Assembly: GCA_964485405.1 (NCBI GenBank)
Contig: CAZAJG010000005.1
Span: 76,022 to 140,021 of the forward strand
Direction of reading: 5' to 3'
DNA length: 64,000 bases
Origin: CAKZNE01 sp964485405
GTDB taxonomy: Bacteria; Bacteroidota; Bacteroidia; Flavobacteriales; Schleiferiaceae
Numbering within the stretch: position 1 is the stretch's first letter; each line of letters opens with the position of its first letter. Below are positions 9,507 through 18,208 of this stretch, one piece after another. Below the pieces are notes generated by a model. The model did no database searches. It had not been told where the DNA came from and worked only from the letters and a program-made list of their open reading frames with translations. A program made the position numbers and the translations under genes.

Positions 9507-12335
9507 ATGGTTCCATTTCTCCGAAAAGTAGCTGAAGAACTTCTACAAAACCATACGAGTTTTGATGGAGTAGGCATTATCCTTCCCAGTAGGAGAGCCG
9601 GAGTTTTTCTAAAAAGGGAAATCTCCGCTTTACTCAGCAAACCACTCCTTGCTCCAACAATTACTACAACAGAAGACTTTTTGTTGGAAAATTTAGGCTG
9701 GGAGCAAGAGAATATGATTCAATTGATCTTTAAGCTTTATCGGAGCTATGAGAAGCTGAATCTGGAGGATAAAGATTCATTCATTGAATTTAGTAAATGG
9801 GCACAAACGCTAATTGGAGACTTCAACGAGATAGATCGCTATCTGATTGATGCGAACTCTTTGTTTGACTATATCTCGGACGCAAAGCGCATTGAAAGCT
9901 GGGATTTAGGGCCCGGTGAAAGTAGCGATACACAAATGGTAAATGACTACCTCTTGTTTTGGGAGTTATTGCCACAATTGTATTCTGATTTCTCGAGTAA
10001 ACTCAAACAAGAAAAAAGAGTATATCAAGGGCTAGCTTATCGCCAGCTAGCTGAGAATATGGAAGACTATTTACCAGCGATCAAGAAGAAGTACAGTAAG
10101 CTATACTTTGTTGGATTTAGTGCTTTAAATGAGGCAGAGGAGAGGATTTTAATGCGCTTACACGAAGAGAAAATTGCTCATTTTTTCTGGGATTTCGACT
10201 CTTACTATTACGAAGATTCGGTTCATGAAGCGGGAAAGTTTTTGCGGGATAGTAAAATCATCAAAAGACTAAAAGATCAGTCACAATTCAAGAAGCCGGA
10301 TAGCTTCCTATCCCAGTTGCATAAAAAGATAAAGATTAAAAGTGTGTCGGGCGATACGTTACAGGCTATAACCGGCAACGCTTCTGTTTTAGAGTATCAG
10401 AACGATCAATTGGAGGAAGTAGCTGTAGTAATGGCGGATGAAAATTTGCTTCTTCCCTTTCTAAACAATTTGGCAGCCGATATTCCAGCGGTAAACGTTA
10501 CCATGGGTTTGCCACTTCGCTTTTCGCCCATAGCAGGTTTTTTCAATTTGCTCTGGGAAATGCATGTATGGCAAGAAACTTCAGGAAATACAGATAAAGA
10601 AGGAAACCCCGCTTTTCACTATCAAAAGTGGGATGATGTTTTAGGGCACCCTGTAAGTAAGAAGTGGGATAAAGAAGGCACCATTGAAAAACTAAGATCG
10701 GAAATTCGAAAGCAGAATCAGGTGTTTGTTTCCCTACCTCAGCTAAAGAGCTGGCTGAGTTTTAATTGGGATGATGAAGTAGAATCGTTATTCACCAAAG
10801 ATTCTGCAGAACCCCAAAACTGGTGTGCCTCTCTTGGGCGGTTTACCGAATACGCCAAACCCTTTTACGATGGAGGAGTAACTGAAACCGGAATACTATA
10901 TGGCTTTTTTCAGCTTTTTGCTCAGCTAGAACGCTGGATAAAAGAAAGTAACTTGGAGCTGGATGTAAAAACGAGCTACCAGTTTTACAAAGAGCTATTG
11001 CAAACAGAAACTATAGACCTTAAAGGAGAGCCTTTAAAAGGACTGCAGGTTATGGGCATGTTGGAAACCCGAACCTTAGATTTTAAAAACGTAATTCTTA
11101 CATCCGTTAATGAGGATGTATTACCAAAAGGAAGGGTTCAAAACAGCATGATTCCTTTCGATATCAAGCATCGGTTTGGTTTACCTACTTATCTGGATAA
11201 AGACGGTGTTTTTGCCTATCACTTTTTTAGACTGTTACAACGAGCTGAGAACATAACTATACTGTACAACAATCAAAATCAAGGCTTAGGTGGGGGAGAG
11301 CCGAGTAGGTTTATTGCTCAGATTGAACATGAACTTTGTAGAGTAAATCCGGATATAGACTTCAGCAAAGAAACGATTTCGTCTAGGCTAATTCCTCAGG
11401 AGGAAGAGGCCAAAGAAGTGGTGAAAACACCTTCCATTTTAAAAAGACTGGATGAGCTTGCCGAAAGAGGAATATCGCCCTCTGCACTGATTGATTACAT
11501 AAACGACCCATTGCTATTCTATTACAGAAGAATACTGGGCTTGCAAGAAACGGATGAAGTAGAAGAAGTAATTGGCTACCATACACAAGGAACAATTATC
11601 CACGAAATACTTCAAGACTATTATAGCGTAGAGGAGGATTCGGGGAAAGGACCTCTAAAAAGATTGCATGCGGATCTTCCAGTTTTTCAAAAAACTGAAT
11701 CTGAATTGCGAGATGAGGTCATTAAGAAACTGCAAAATGCTGGACTTAAAGATGTATCGCATGGTAAAAATCTTCTCATTCGAGAAACACTTACCGGGAT
11801 GCTTCGGAATTTTTTAGCCAAAGAGAAAGAGCAGCTTAAGGATAAAGGGGAGGTTGAGATTTTATCGTTAGAAACAGGCCTGAGTCAAACATTAAAGCTT
11901 GCCAATGGGAAGCAGGTCTTAATTAAAGGTTTGGCCGATAGAATAGATCGATTGGGAGAACATACAAGGATCATCGATTACAAAACAGGCGGGGTAAATC
12001 AAGCCGAAGTACGTTTTAAAGATTTGGATGAGCTCAAACAACCAAATGAAAAAAACAAGTCTTTTCAATTGTTAGCCTATTCGTTTTTATACGCCAATGA
12101 TCAATTGGAGATGGAACGTGTTTTTCCATCCATTATCAGTTTAAGAAATGTAAACAACTGGCCAATTGAGTTAAAATGGGGAAAGGAAGAAGGGGTAACA
12201 CAAGAGGATTTGAAAGCGTTTAAAGGATTTTTGGTGGAGATTTTAGAAGAGATTTTTGACCCCGAAATACCCTTTTCAGAAAAGATGTTATCTTTAAGCA
12301 AACATGAAAACCAAATTAATCATATTGACCCTTAG
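9507..12335 (+). CDS. AddB-like PD-(D/E)XK nuclease/helicase-fold protein
   Basis: A 942-residue protein resembling the AddB subunit of double-strand-break repair nucleases. The N-terminal part reads as a UvrD-like helicase core without a recognisable Walker A motif (GIILPSRRAGVFLKREI near the start). The C-terminal quarter is a PD-(D/E)XK nuclease: the QGTIIHEIL helix with H699 and the catalytic strand IIDYKTG (822-828, D824 and K826), followed by the FQLLAYSFLY helix. A Fe-S cysteine cluster is not evident. No AddA partner is encoded in the window. Its 3' end overlaps the next gene by 32 bases. Function in recombination is inferred from the family. Confidence 0.82.
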   Translation: MVPFLRKVAEELLQNHTSFDGVGIILPSRRAGVFLKREISALLSKPLLAPTITTTEDFLLENLGWEQENMIQLIFKLYRSYEKLNLEDKDSFIEFSKWAQTLIGDFNEIDRYLIDANSLFDYISDAKRIESWDLGPGESSDTQMVNDYLLFWELLPQLYSDFSSKLKQEKRVYQGLAYRQLAENMEDYLPAIKKKYSKLYFVGFSALNEAEERILMRLHEEKIAHFFWDFDSYYYEDSVHEAGKFLRDSKIIKRLKDQSQFKKPDSFLSQLHKKIKIKSVSGDTLQAITGNASVLEYQNDQLEEVAVVMADENLLLPFLNNLAADIPAVNVTMGLPLRFSPIAGFFNLLWEMHVWQETSGNTDKEGNPAFHYQKWDDVLGHPVSKKWDKEGTIEKLRSEIRKQNQVFVSLPQLKSWLSFNWDDEVESLFTKDSAEPQNWCASLGRFTEYAKPFYDGGVTETGILYGFFQLFAQLERWIKESNLELDVKTSYQFYKELLQTETIDLKGEPLKGLQVMGMLETRTLDFKNVILTSVNEDVLPKGRVQNSMIPFDIKHRFGLPTYLDKDGVFAYHFFRLLQRAENITILYNNQNQGLGGGEPSRFIAQIEHELCRVNPDIDFSKETISSRLIPQEEEAKEVVKTPSILKRLDELAERGISPSALIDYINDPLLFYYRRILGLQETDEVEEVIGYHTQGTIIHEILQDYYSVEEDSGKGPLKRLHADLPVFQKTESELRDEVIKKLQNAGLKDVSHGKNLLIRETLTGMLRNFLAKEKEQLKDKGEVEILSLETGLSQTLKLANGKQVLIKGLADRIDRLGEHTRIIDYKTGGVNQAEVRFKDLDELKQPNEKNKSFQLLAYSFLYANDQLEMERVFPSIISLRNVNNWPIELKWGKEEGVTQEDLKAFKGFLVEILEEIFDPEIPFSEKMLSLSKHENQINHIDP

Positions 12336-12696
12336 TTTGTTAGCATCCGTCTTTGTTGAGGCAAAGGATGGGAAAGATCCCACAATAATTAAAGGAACTA
12401 TCACGGATCAAGTTTCGGGAAAAGTGATTCAAGGAGCGGTGATTACCATCGAAAAAAACGGACAACTTATACAGTCAGTTCAATCCAACGAAAGTGGCGG
12501 GTTTACAATTCGCTATGAAGGAAATGTAAGCCAATTAGACGTTCTCAAAGTGAAAATTTATAAGCCGGGATATCTTTCAAAAAGAGTGAAGACACTAAGT
12601 AAAATTGAGAACGAAGTAAAGGTAGAGTTAGAGAAAAAACCTAAATTTCAACCGTTTTTATTTCCCAATCAGGCGCATGCCAATTTTGATATTTAA
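12304..12696 (+). CDS. Secreted carboxypeptidase-regulatory-like domain protein
   Basis: A 130-residue protein with a signal peptide (residues 1-20, ending VEAK) and one CarboxypepD_reg-like beta-sandwich domain: IIKGTITDQVSGKVIQGAVITI, then a turn and the SGGFTIRY strand. Such domains usually occur at the N-terminus of TonB receptors; here the domain stands alone. The start ATG lies inside the end of the AddB-like gene (32-base overlap), and its stop overlaps the next start codon (TAATG), so it is translationally linked to both neighbours. Function unknown. Confidence 0.72.
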   Translation: MKTKLIILTLSLLASVFVEAKDGKDPTIIKGTITDQVSGKVIQGAVITIEKNGQLIQSVQSNESGGFTIRYEGNVSQLDVLKVKIYKPGYLSKRVKTLSKIENEVKVELEKKPKFQPFLFPNQAHANFDI

Positions 12697-13634
12697 TGGT
12701 TTCTCTTTCTTCCATTCGCCAGGCAGCTGAGCGAATCTCTCCTTACACACACCAAACCCCCATAATTACCAATTCGTACATCAACAGTCTGTGCGAAGCT
12801 GAGGTGTTTTTTAAATGTGAAAACTTCCAAAAAACGGGCTCTTTTAAGGCTAGAGGTGCTTCCAACTCTATCTTAAAATTATCCCAGCAAGAAAAAGAAA
12901 ATGGAGTGGCGACCCACTCTTCCGGTAACCATGGTCAGGCAATGGCTTGGGCAGCCCGAGAAGCTGGTGTTAAAGCTTGGGTAGTAATGCCAAGCAATGC
13001 GCCAGCCGTCAAAAAAGCAGCGGTTAAAGCTTATGGTGCAGAAGTGATAGAGTGTGAACCTACTTTGGAAGCTAGGGAGTATCACCTAAAGCAAATACAA
13101 GAAAAAACAGGAGCAATTTTTATCCCGCCATACAATGCTGAAAATACGGTAGAAGGTCAAGCGACTTGTGCGGTAGAAATCCACTCTGAGCTTCATGCTC
13201 TCGATTATATATTAGCACCCGTTGGTGGTGGAGGTTTACTTTCTGGCAGTGCCCTTGCTACCCACTTTTTGTCTCCTAAAACGAAAGTAATTGGATGTGA
13301 GCCAGAGCTGGTAAATGATGCTTGGCAGAGCTTTAAAACAGGTGTTTGGACGGCAAGTACAAATGCGCCAACATTAGCGGATGGTCTTAAGACTTCGCTT
13401 GGTGATATTACGTTCAAGTACATTCAGGAGTATGTTTCAGATATTCTGCTTTGTTCTGAAACTGAAATGGTGGAAGCCATGCGGTTGATTTGGGAAAGGA
13501 TGAAAATCATTGTAGAACCATCCTCAGCGGTGGTTTTGGCTTGCATTTTAAAGAATAAGGAAATTTTCAAAAATCAACGGACCGCAGTCATCTTAAGTGG
13601 AGGGAATGTAGACCTTGGAAAACTGCCTTTTTAA
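12696..13634 (+). CDS. PLP-dependent serine/threonine dehydratase
   Basis: Fold-type II PLP enzyme of 312 residues that deaminates serine or threonine to the 2-oxo acid, or racemises serine. K51 in TGSFKARGA forms the Schiff base, SSGNHGQA (75-82) binds the substrate carboxylate, and the glycine loop PVGGGG (175-180) binds the phosphate; LSGGN near the C-terminus contacts the pyridine ring. There is no C-terminal ACT domain, so it is the short, catabolic or racemase-like form rather than the isoleucine-regulated biosynthetic IlvA. Its start overlaps the preceding stop by one base. Confidence 0.9.
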   Translation: MVSLSSIRQAAERISPYTHQTPIITNSYINSLCEAEVFFKCENFQKTGSFKARGASNSILKLSQQEKENGVATHSSGNHGQAMAWAAREAGVKAWVVMPSNAPAVKKAAVKAYGAEVIECEPTLEAREYHLKQIQEKTGAIFIPPYNAENTVEGQATCAVEIHSELHALDYILAPVGGGGLLSGSALATHFLSPKTKVIGCEPELVNDAWQSFKTGVWTASTNAPTLADGLKTSLGDITFKYIQEYVSDILLCSETEMVEAMRLIWERMKIIVEPSSAVVLACILKNKEIFKNQRTAVILSGGNVDLGKLPF

Positions 13635-13683
13635 GCCTCTGCGAACAGCCCTAAGTTTAGTTCATCAGATTGTTTGAAAAGAC

Positions 13684-13691
13684 TATTTTTG
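13684..13691 (+). promoter_or_regulatory. Probable Bacteroidetes -7 promoter element for purQ
   Basis: TATTTTTG is an exact match to the Bacteroidetes -7 consensus TAnnTTTG, 31 bp before the purQ start codon. The -33 box is not obvious at the usual distance. Assignment is by pattern only. Confidence 0.5.
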
Positions 13692-13722
13692 CATCATCTA
13701 TTAACAGCAGTTCAATTACCAT

Positions 13723-14415
13723 ATGAAATTCGGAGTAGTTACGTTTCCAGGCAGCAATTGTGATCAAGATATGATCTATGTTTTAAGAAACATCTTAAAA
13801 CAAGAAGTGGTGGAGCTATGGCATAAAGACTCTGACCTACAAGGAGCGGAGTTTGTAGTTTTACCTGGAGGTTTTTCCTATGGTGACTATTTACGCTCTG
13901 GTGCTATTGCCCGTTTCTCTCCAATAATGGAAAAGGTAATAGAGTTTGCCAACAATGGCGGGTATGTAATGGGTATTTGTAATGGATTTCAGGTGCTCTG
14001 CGAAAGTGGACTTTTACCAGGAACACTTCAGCACAATACGAGTCATACTTTTATTTGCAAGAATGTATATCTCAAGCCTGCTTCTAACTCTAACGCTATG
14101 ACGGCTGATTTAGAGGATAGAGCCTACAAAATCCCTATTGCACACGGAGAAGGAAATTACTTTGCTTCGGATGATACTTTAGCTGAATTGAAGGCAAACG
14201 AACAGATCTTGTTCTATTACTCCGATAAAGAAGGAAACATCAATGCAGAAGGAAACCCCAATGGATCAATCCAGAATATTGCTGGAGTAACCAACGCTAC
14301 TAAAAATGTTTTTGGTATGATGCCACACCCAGAACGTGCTGCCGATGAGAATTTAGGGAACACAGACGGTGTAAGTTTCTTTCAGAGTTTAATGAAAAAC
14401 CTTGTTCCTGCTTAG
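13723..14415 (+). CDS. purQ: Phosphoribosylformylglycinamidine synthase, glutaminase subunit
   Basis: Class I glutamine amidotransferase subunit that supplies ammonia to the FGAM synthase of purine synthesis. The 230-residue chain begins MKFGVVTFPGSNCDQD, has the nucleophile C86 in MGICNGFQ, and the catalytic dyad H202/E204 in MMPHPERA. A stand-alone PurQ implies separate PurS and PurL subunits elsewhere, unlike the single-chain enzyme of many Bacteroidota. The gene is preceded by its own likely promoter and ends tail-to-tail with the T9SS gene: the two stop codons overlap at 14412-14415. Confidence 0.96.
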   Translation: MKFGVVTFPGSNCDQDMIYVLRNILKQEVVELWHKDSDLQGAEFVVLPGGFSYGDYLRSGAIARFSPIMEKVIEFANNGGYVMGICNGFQVLCESGLLPGTLQHNTSHTFICKNVYLKPASNSNAMTADLEDRAYKIPIAHGEGNYFASDDTLAELKANEQILFYYSDKEGNINAEGNPNGSIQNIAGVTNATKNVFGMMPHPERAADENLGNTDGVSFFQSLMKNLVPA

Positions 14416-17400
14416 GACTTAATAAAAGGCTTAGAGTAAACCTCTGTTTCATCCAACAGAACTTTTAATACGAATGTACCTGCGGGTAGATCCTTCACAT
14501 CTAGTGTAAGTTCCGATTTAGCTTGCATGGAGGTATGGTTTCTATCCTGTACAATTTTACCCGACAGATCGTAAACCGTTGTTTTAATAGTTTTAGCTGT
14601 AAGTACATCGAAACGGATGTTTAAAACGCTACTCGCGGGATTTGGAAAAACATTAACGCCTACTGCGCTACTAATTTCATTCTGCCCAATAGAGTTGAAC
14701 GAATAATCATCCGATTCACTGGAACAACTTCCTCCTGATGAGATTGCAACGCTAAAATCACCGTTAGCGGTAGCTATATAATTCTGATTGGTAGCGCCAT
14801 TAATTGCTACTCCATTATTGTACCACTGATAGCTATACCCATTTTCGTTGCAGTTTAGCGTATCAAGTGTTCTGCTGACGGTTGGTTTGGGTAAAATATC
14901 TGCGGTTACGTTTAATGTATCACTATCCATTCCATTGGCATTAATCGCTTCCAGAATAATCTGATAATTCCCAGAAGTATTAAAAACAAGCACAGGGTTT
15001 TGAGAAGAAGCACTGGTACCATTTAAAAAACTAACGGTACCGGGTGTAATCGTCCAATTCCACGAAGTAGGGTTGTATAAGGAGGAATCAGAGAGTAGTA
15101 AAGTATCCTGGGCACAAAAGTCGTTCGAATTTGTGGCAAAACTACTTACAGGAGCAAAAGAAGAAGTAAAGCCATCGCTTGTAAACAATCCCCTTCCATA
15201 GGTGGCTGCCAGCACTTCGTAATCCGAATCTCTCACTTGCAACATATTTACACGAACATTGGCCAAGCCAGAAGTGGAAGAGCTCCAGCTTACGGTGGAA
15301 GCTGTAATATCAGAAGTGGCCCACACGCCAACTTCTGTTGCTAAAATTACCTCTTGTGTATTGAGAGGGTTAAATAGACCCCATCTTACAGGCATATCCG
15401 GAAGGTTTCCTTCTGTGTTGACCCAAGTACTTCCTCCATCGTCTGTATACCACACCGAATTTACTCCATAATTGGAAAAGGTTACTAGCAATTCACTTTC
15501 ACTTGTGCCTACATCAATACCTGAGATATAACCGTTTGGAAAAGCGTTTGACCCAATAGAAGTGCTGCTTGGCGAGTTGCCTTCAGCATTTGTGATTTTA
15601 TAAAGGTTTCCAGAACCTGTGCCCACAAATAAAGTGGTAGAGTTAGTTGTATGAGGTGATACTTTGAGGTTAGATGCAGTGGAACCCAAAGAGACGAAGA
15701 AATCATCTACAGTAGGGTTGGATGAAATGTTTCGAATACGATTGATAGAAGTACTATTTCGCGCGGAATACAAAGCATCTTGCTGATCATCGTAGTCCGT
15801 TGGATTGATAAATCGACCTGTACTAAAGTCCGTCTGTATACGGGGAGATGGAAAACTCGCACCACCATTGTTGGAAAGCCAATAACTGTTGTATACGTAG
15901 GAGGTGATTTGGTAAGTAGGATCGGTTTGATCAATAAAACAGTAAGCACCATCGCCACCACTCACTTCAATGGTACTGTTTATACCAGCACTATTAAATT
16001 GATGGGTACCATTGTCTTGAGAACCCGCCAAAAAATAATTTCTACCAGCGTTCGGATGAATCGCGCAAGCATAAAACTGAGTAATGTTATACCCATTGTT
16101 ACGATCCGAAAATGAAGGAAAATTTGCGCTCAGGCTAGAAGAATAATGCACTCCACCATCGTTGCCAAAAGCGGCCTCTGACGGTGAGCCAGGGCGGAAA
16201 GTAACCACATGATGATCGGCATGAACATAAGGGTGCCCGAAGCCACCATACCAATGCGAGAGTTGATCCCAATTGGTTCCACCATCTGTAGTTCTAAATA
16301 AGTCAACAGAACCAGCATATACGATATCACGATTGGTAGGATGTACCGTTAAAGCTAGGTGCACCCACGCTTGTCCTCTAGAAAAGTCGGTAGAAGATAT
16401 TCCTGGATCGTCATCGTCCGGTTCGCTTAGGTTATTCCAAGTAGCTCCATGATCTGTGGTGCGTATAATCTCACCAACTTCATTAAACTCCTCAACAATG
16501 GCGTAAACATAACTGGAATCGCTAGGAGCAGAAGCCAAACGGACTCTTTCCCCAAAGCTATTGGTGTAGGCGGTTGTCCAGCTCGTACCATCATCGCTAT
16601 ACAGTATGCGGCCGCCTCCTCGGTCTGATCCTGAATTCCCTGAGTTAATAGTGCCTACCCAAATCCGATTATCAGCAGCAATGTCAATATCCGCAACTGC
16701 GTAATTAAAACTTTGGCCCGACACATTTGGCAAAACTTGTGTAAAGGAAGTTCCTCCATTTAGAGATCGCTGCAAACCTTCGTCAGAAGTACCATGGGTG
16801 GTAGAGACATAATATACGCCCCTCATTCCCGCGTAAAGTACTCCCGTACCGTTCTCATCTCTTACTACTAAGTCGTTTACAAAGTAAAAATTGCTTGAAG
16901 CACTGAGGTGCGAAAAACTTTGCCCGCCATCAGTGCTTTTCCAAATTCCAGCACCTCTAGCACCAGAAACGCTGGAACCCCAGCCTTCTCCCGTGCCTAC
17001 ATAAAAAATGTTGGTATTGGTAGGGTCGTAAGCCATACTGGTAATGGATAGGTTTTCCCAAAAATCGTTTTGCGCTACCCATTGAGAGTTGGGGTCTGTA
17101 ATGTCATTATTGTACCACAAACCACCCGTTACTCCACCTGCCCAAACTTTTTTATGAGTAGCGTCATTCGGGTCGAACATTATAGTTCTAGTTCTTCCTC
17201 CTACATTGTCTGGACCTCTTTCTACCCAAGGGAATTGAGCACTACCAGGGGTAGAAGTTTTAGCTTTGATGTTTTGTTTTACCTGCGCATAAACAGCCTT
17301 CAATCTTTCAGGAGTTGGGCGTCCCAAGGCAGGATCCATGGTCATTATAAAATCTTGCTGCCAGGCCAAATCAGGCCTGTCTTTTTTGGGCATTTCCCGA

Positions 17401-17543
17401 AGTTGTTCAGGCGGAATGTGTATTTCGCTGTACGGATGATGATTGATAAAATCTTGGAAAATCGCTCTTTTACTTTCCTTTTCTGTGTGCTTACTTACCC
17501 ACAAAAAGGCACATAAAAGTATAAAGGGAATTAGTTTTTTCAT
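14412..17543 (-). CDS. T9SS-sorted beta-propeller (sortilin/BNR-like) protein with PKD domain
   Basis: A 1043-residue secreted protein. The N-terminus has a hydrophobic signal (residues 1-17). Residues of about 100-780 hold repeated BNR/Asp-box type blades (KSTDGGQSF, RTTDGGTNWDQL, YTDDGGSTWV), as in sortilin/VPS10 propellers. A PKD-like domain lies near 790-890 (SWNWTITPG, YQIILEAIN), then an Ig-like segment. The last 80 or so residues are a type A T9SS sorting domain (VNVFPNPASS, VYDLSGKIVQD, LPAGTFVLKV). It is paralogous to the protein at 20909-25441. The start lies 6 bp after the stop of the upstream lipoprotein gene, so the two probably form an operon. Role unknown; a surface adhesin or peptidase-like function is possible. 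Confidence 0.88.
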   Translation of the reverse strand: MKKLIPFILLCAFLWVSKHTEKESKRAIFQDFINHHPYSEIHIPPEQLREMPKKDRPDLAWQQDFIMTMDPALGRPTPERLKAVYAQVKQNIKAKTSTPGSAQFPWVERGPDNVGGRTRTIMFDPNDATHKKVWAGGVTGGLWYNNDITDPNSQWVAQNDFWENLSITSMAYDPTNTNIFYVGTGEGWGSSVSGARGAGIWKSTDGGQSFSHLSASSNFYFVNDLVVRDENGTGVLYAGMRGVYYVSTTHGTSDEGLQRSLNGGTSFTQVLPNVSGQSFNYAVADIDIAADNRIWVGTINSGNSGSDRGGGRILYSDDGTSWTTAYTNSFGERVRLASAPSDSSYVYAIVEEFNEVGEIIRTTDHGATWNNLSEPDDDDPGISSTDFSRGQAWVHLALTVHPTNRDIVYAGSVDLFRTTDGGTNWDQLSHWYGGFGHPYVHADHHVVTFRPGSPSEAAFGNDGGVHYSSSLSANFPSFSDRNNGYNITQFYACAIHPNAGRNYFLAGSQDNGTHQFNSAGINSTIEVSGGDGAYCFIDQTDPTYQITSYVYNSYWLSNNGGASFPSPRIQTDFSTGRFINPTDYDDQQDALYSARNSTSINRIRNISSNPTVDDFFVSLGSTASNLKVSPHTTNSTTLFVGTGSGNLYKITNAEGNSPSSTSIGSNAFPNGYISGIDVGTSESELLVTFSNYGVNSVWYTDDGGSTWVNTEGNLPDMPVRWGLFNPLNTQEVILATEVGVWATSDITASTVSWSSSTSGLANVRVNMLQVRDSDYEVLAATYGRGLFTSDGFTSSFAPVSSFATNSNDFCAQDTLLLSDSSLYNPTSWNWTITPGTVSFLNGTSASSQNPVLVFNTSGNYQIILEAINANGMDSDTLNVTADILPKPTVSRTLDTLNCNENGYSYQWYNNGVAINGATNQNYIATANGDFSVAISSGGSCSSESDDYSFNSIGQNEISSAVGVNVFPNPASSVLNIRFDVLTAKTIKTTVYDLSGKIVQDRNHTSMQAKSELTLDVKDLPAGTFVLKVLLDETEVYSKPFIKS

Positions 17544-17549
17544 AATCGG

Positions 17550-17990
17550 TTACGGATACATTTGCATAGGCAATTCCTCAAAATTCTGAATGATTTGAGA
17601 GCCTTCTTTACCAGCTAAAGTATAGTGTATAATAGCTTGGTGTTTTGAGGCATGAAACAAGGGAGCGGCCTCAAATTGAGCACGGTCACCACCAGATTCT
17701 GGATCTCGGTCTGGGTCTGCGTAAAACTTGGAGCACTCTAGTTTTATCATCTCCTCTTTTAGGTTAAAAGAGAACTTTAAAACTTCACCATCTACAATTA
17801 CGGAGTTAATGTCTAACCCACTTTTGGGTTTTTTGAAATGGATAGAGAATAATATGCCTTTACCTCCGCTTTCACCAGGAATGTATTTCTGATAGGTGGC
17901 CTGCAGAATATCCAAGGATTGGATAGAACTTTTCTTGGAAGAGTGGCAGGCAGAAAGGGTAAATATCAGGATTAAAAGGAATGGCTTCAT
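17550..17990 (-). CDS. Small hypothetical lipoprotein
   Basis: A 146-residue predicted lipoprotein. I chose the ATG at 17990 because it gives a clean signal peptide with lipobox LSAC (Cys15). The frame stays open upstream to 18098, but that extension has no signal character. After the lipobox comes a Ser/Lys-rich linker, then a probable beta-sandwich domain (GILFSIHFKKPKSG, VLKFSFNLKEE, AIIHYTLAGKEG). I recognise no family. It lies 6 bp upstream of the T9SS propeller gene. A TAnnTTTG match on the minus strand (plus-strand 17997-18004) lies only 7 bp before this ATG, which would make the transcript almost leaderless if used. Confidence 0.7.
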   Translation of the reverse strand: MKPFLLILIFTLSACHSSKKSSIQSLDILQATYQKYIPGESGGKGILFSIHFKKPKSGLDINSVIVDGEVLKFSFNLKEEMIKLECSKFYADPDRDPESGGDRAQFEAAPLFHASKHQAIIHYTLAGKEGSQIIQNFEELPMQMYP

Positions 17991-18058
17991 ACTTCTCAAA
18001 AATAGCGAAAGTATAGATACGATCTTTTGCGAGATGTTATGAAGACCAGAAACCAAGT

Positions 18059-18070
18059 TCGAACGTTCGA
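18059..18070. repeat. 12-bp palindrome between divergent genes
   Basis: TCGAACGTTCGA is a perfect 12-bp palindrome in the spacer between the minus-strand lipoprotein operon and the plus-strand protease gene. It could be an operator for either unit or chance. I saw no second copy in the window. Confidence 0.3.
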
Positions 18071-18208
18071 TCACCAATAATTCTATACCGCTCTCCAAGT
18101 TGAATCTTTTAGAAGCTTCAATAACGGTAACTTGATTTAGATCAATAGGATACCTGTCTACTTGGAAGGATAGTTATCTCATACTAACTCTATTAAAATT
18201 AATAAATC

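Noticed and set aside
17991..18098. N-terminal extension of the small lipoprotein to an ATG at 18098
   Set aside because: It would put 36 residues before the signal peptide and lipobox, which is not compatible with export.
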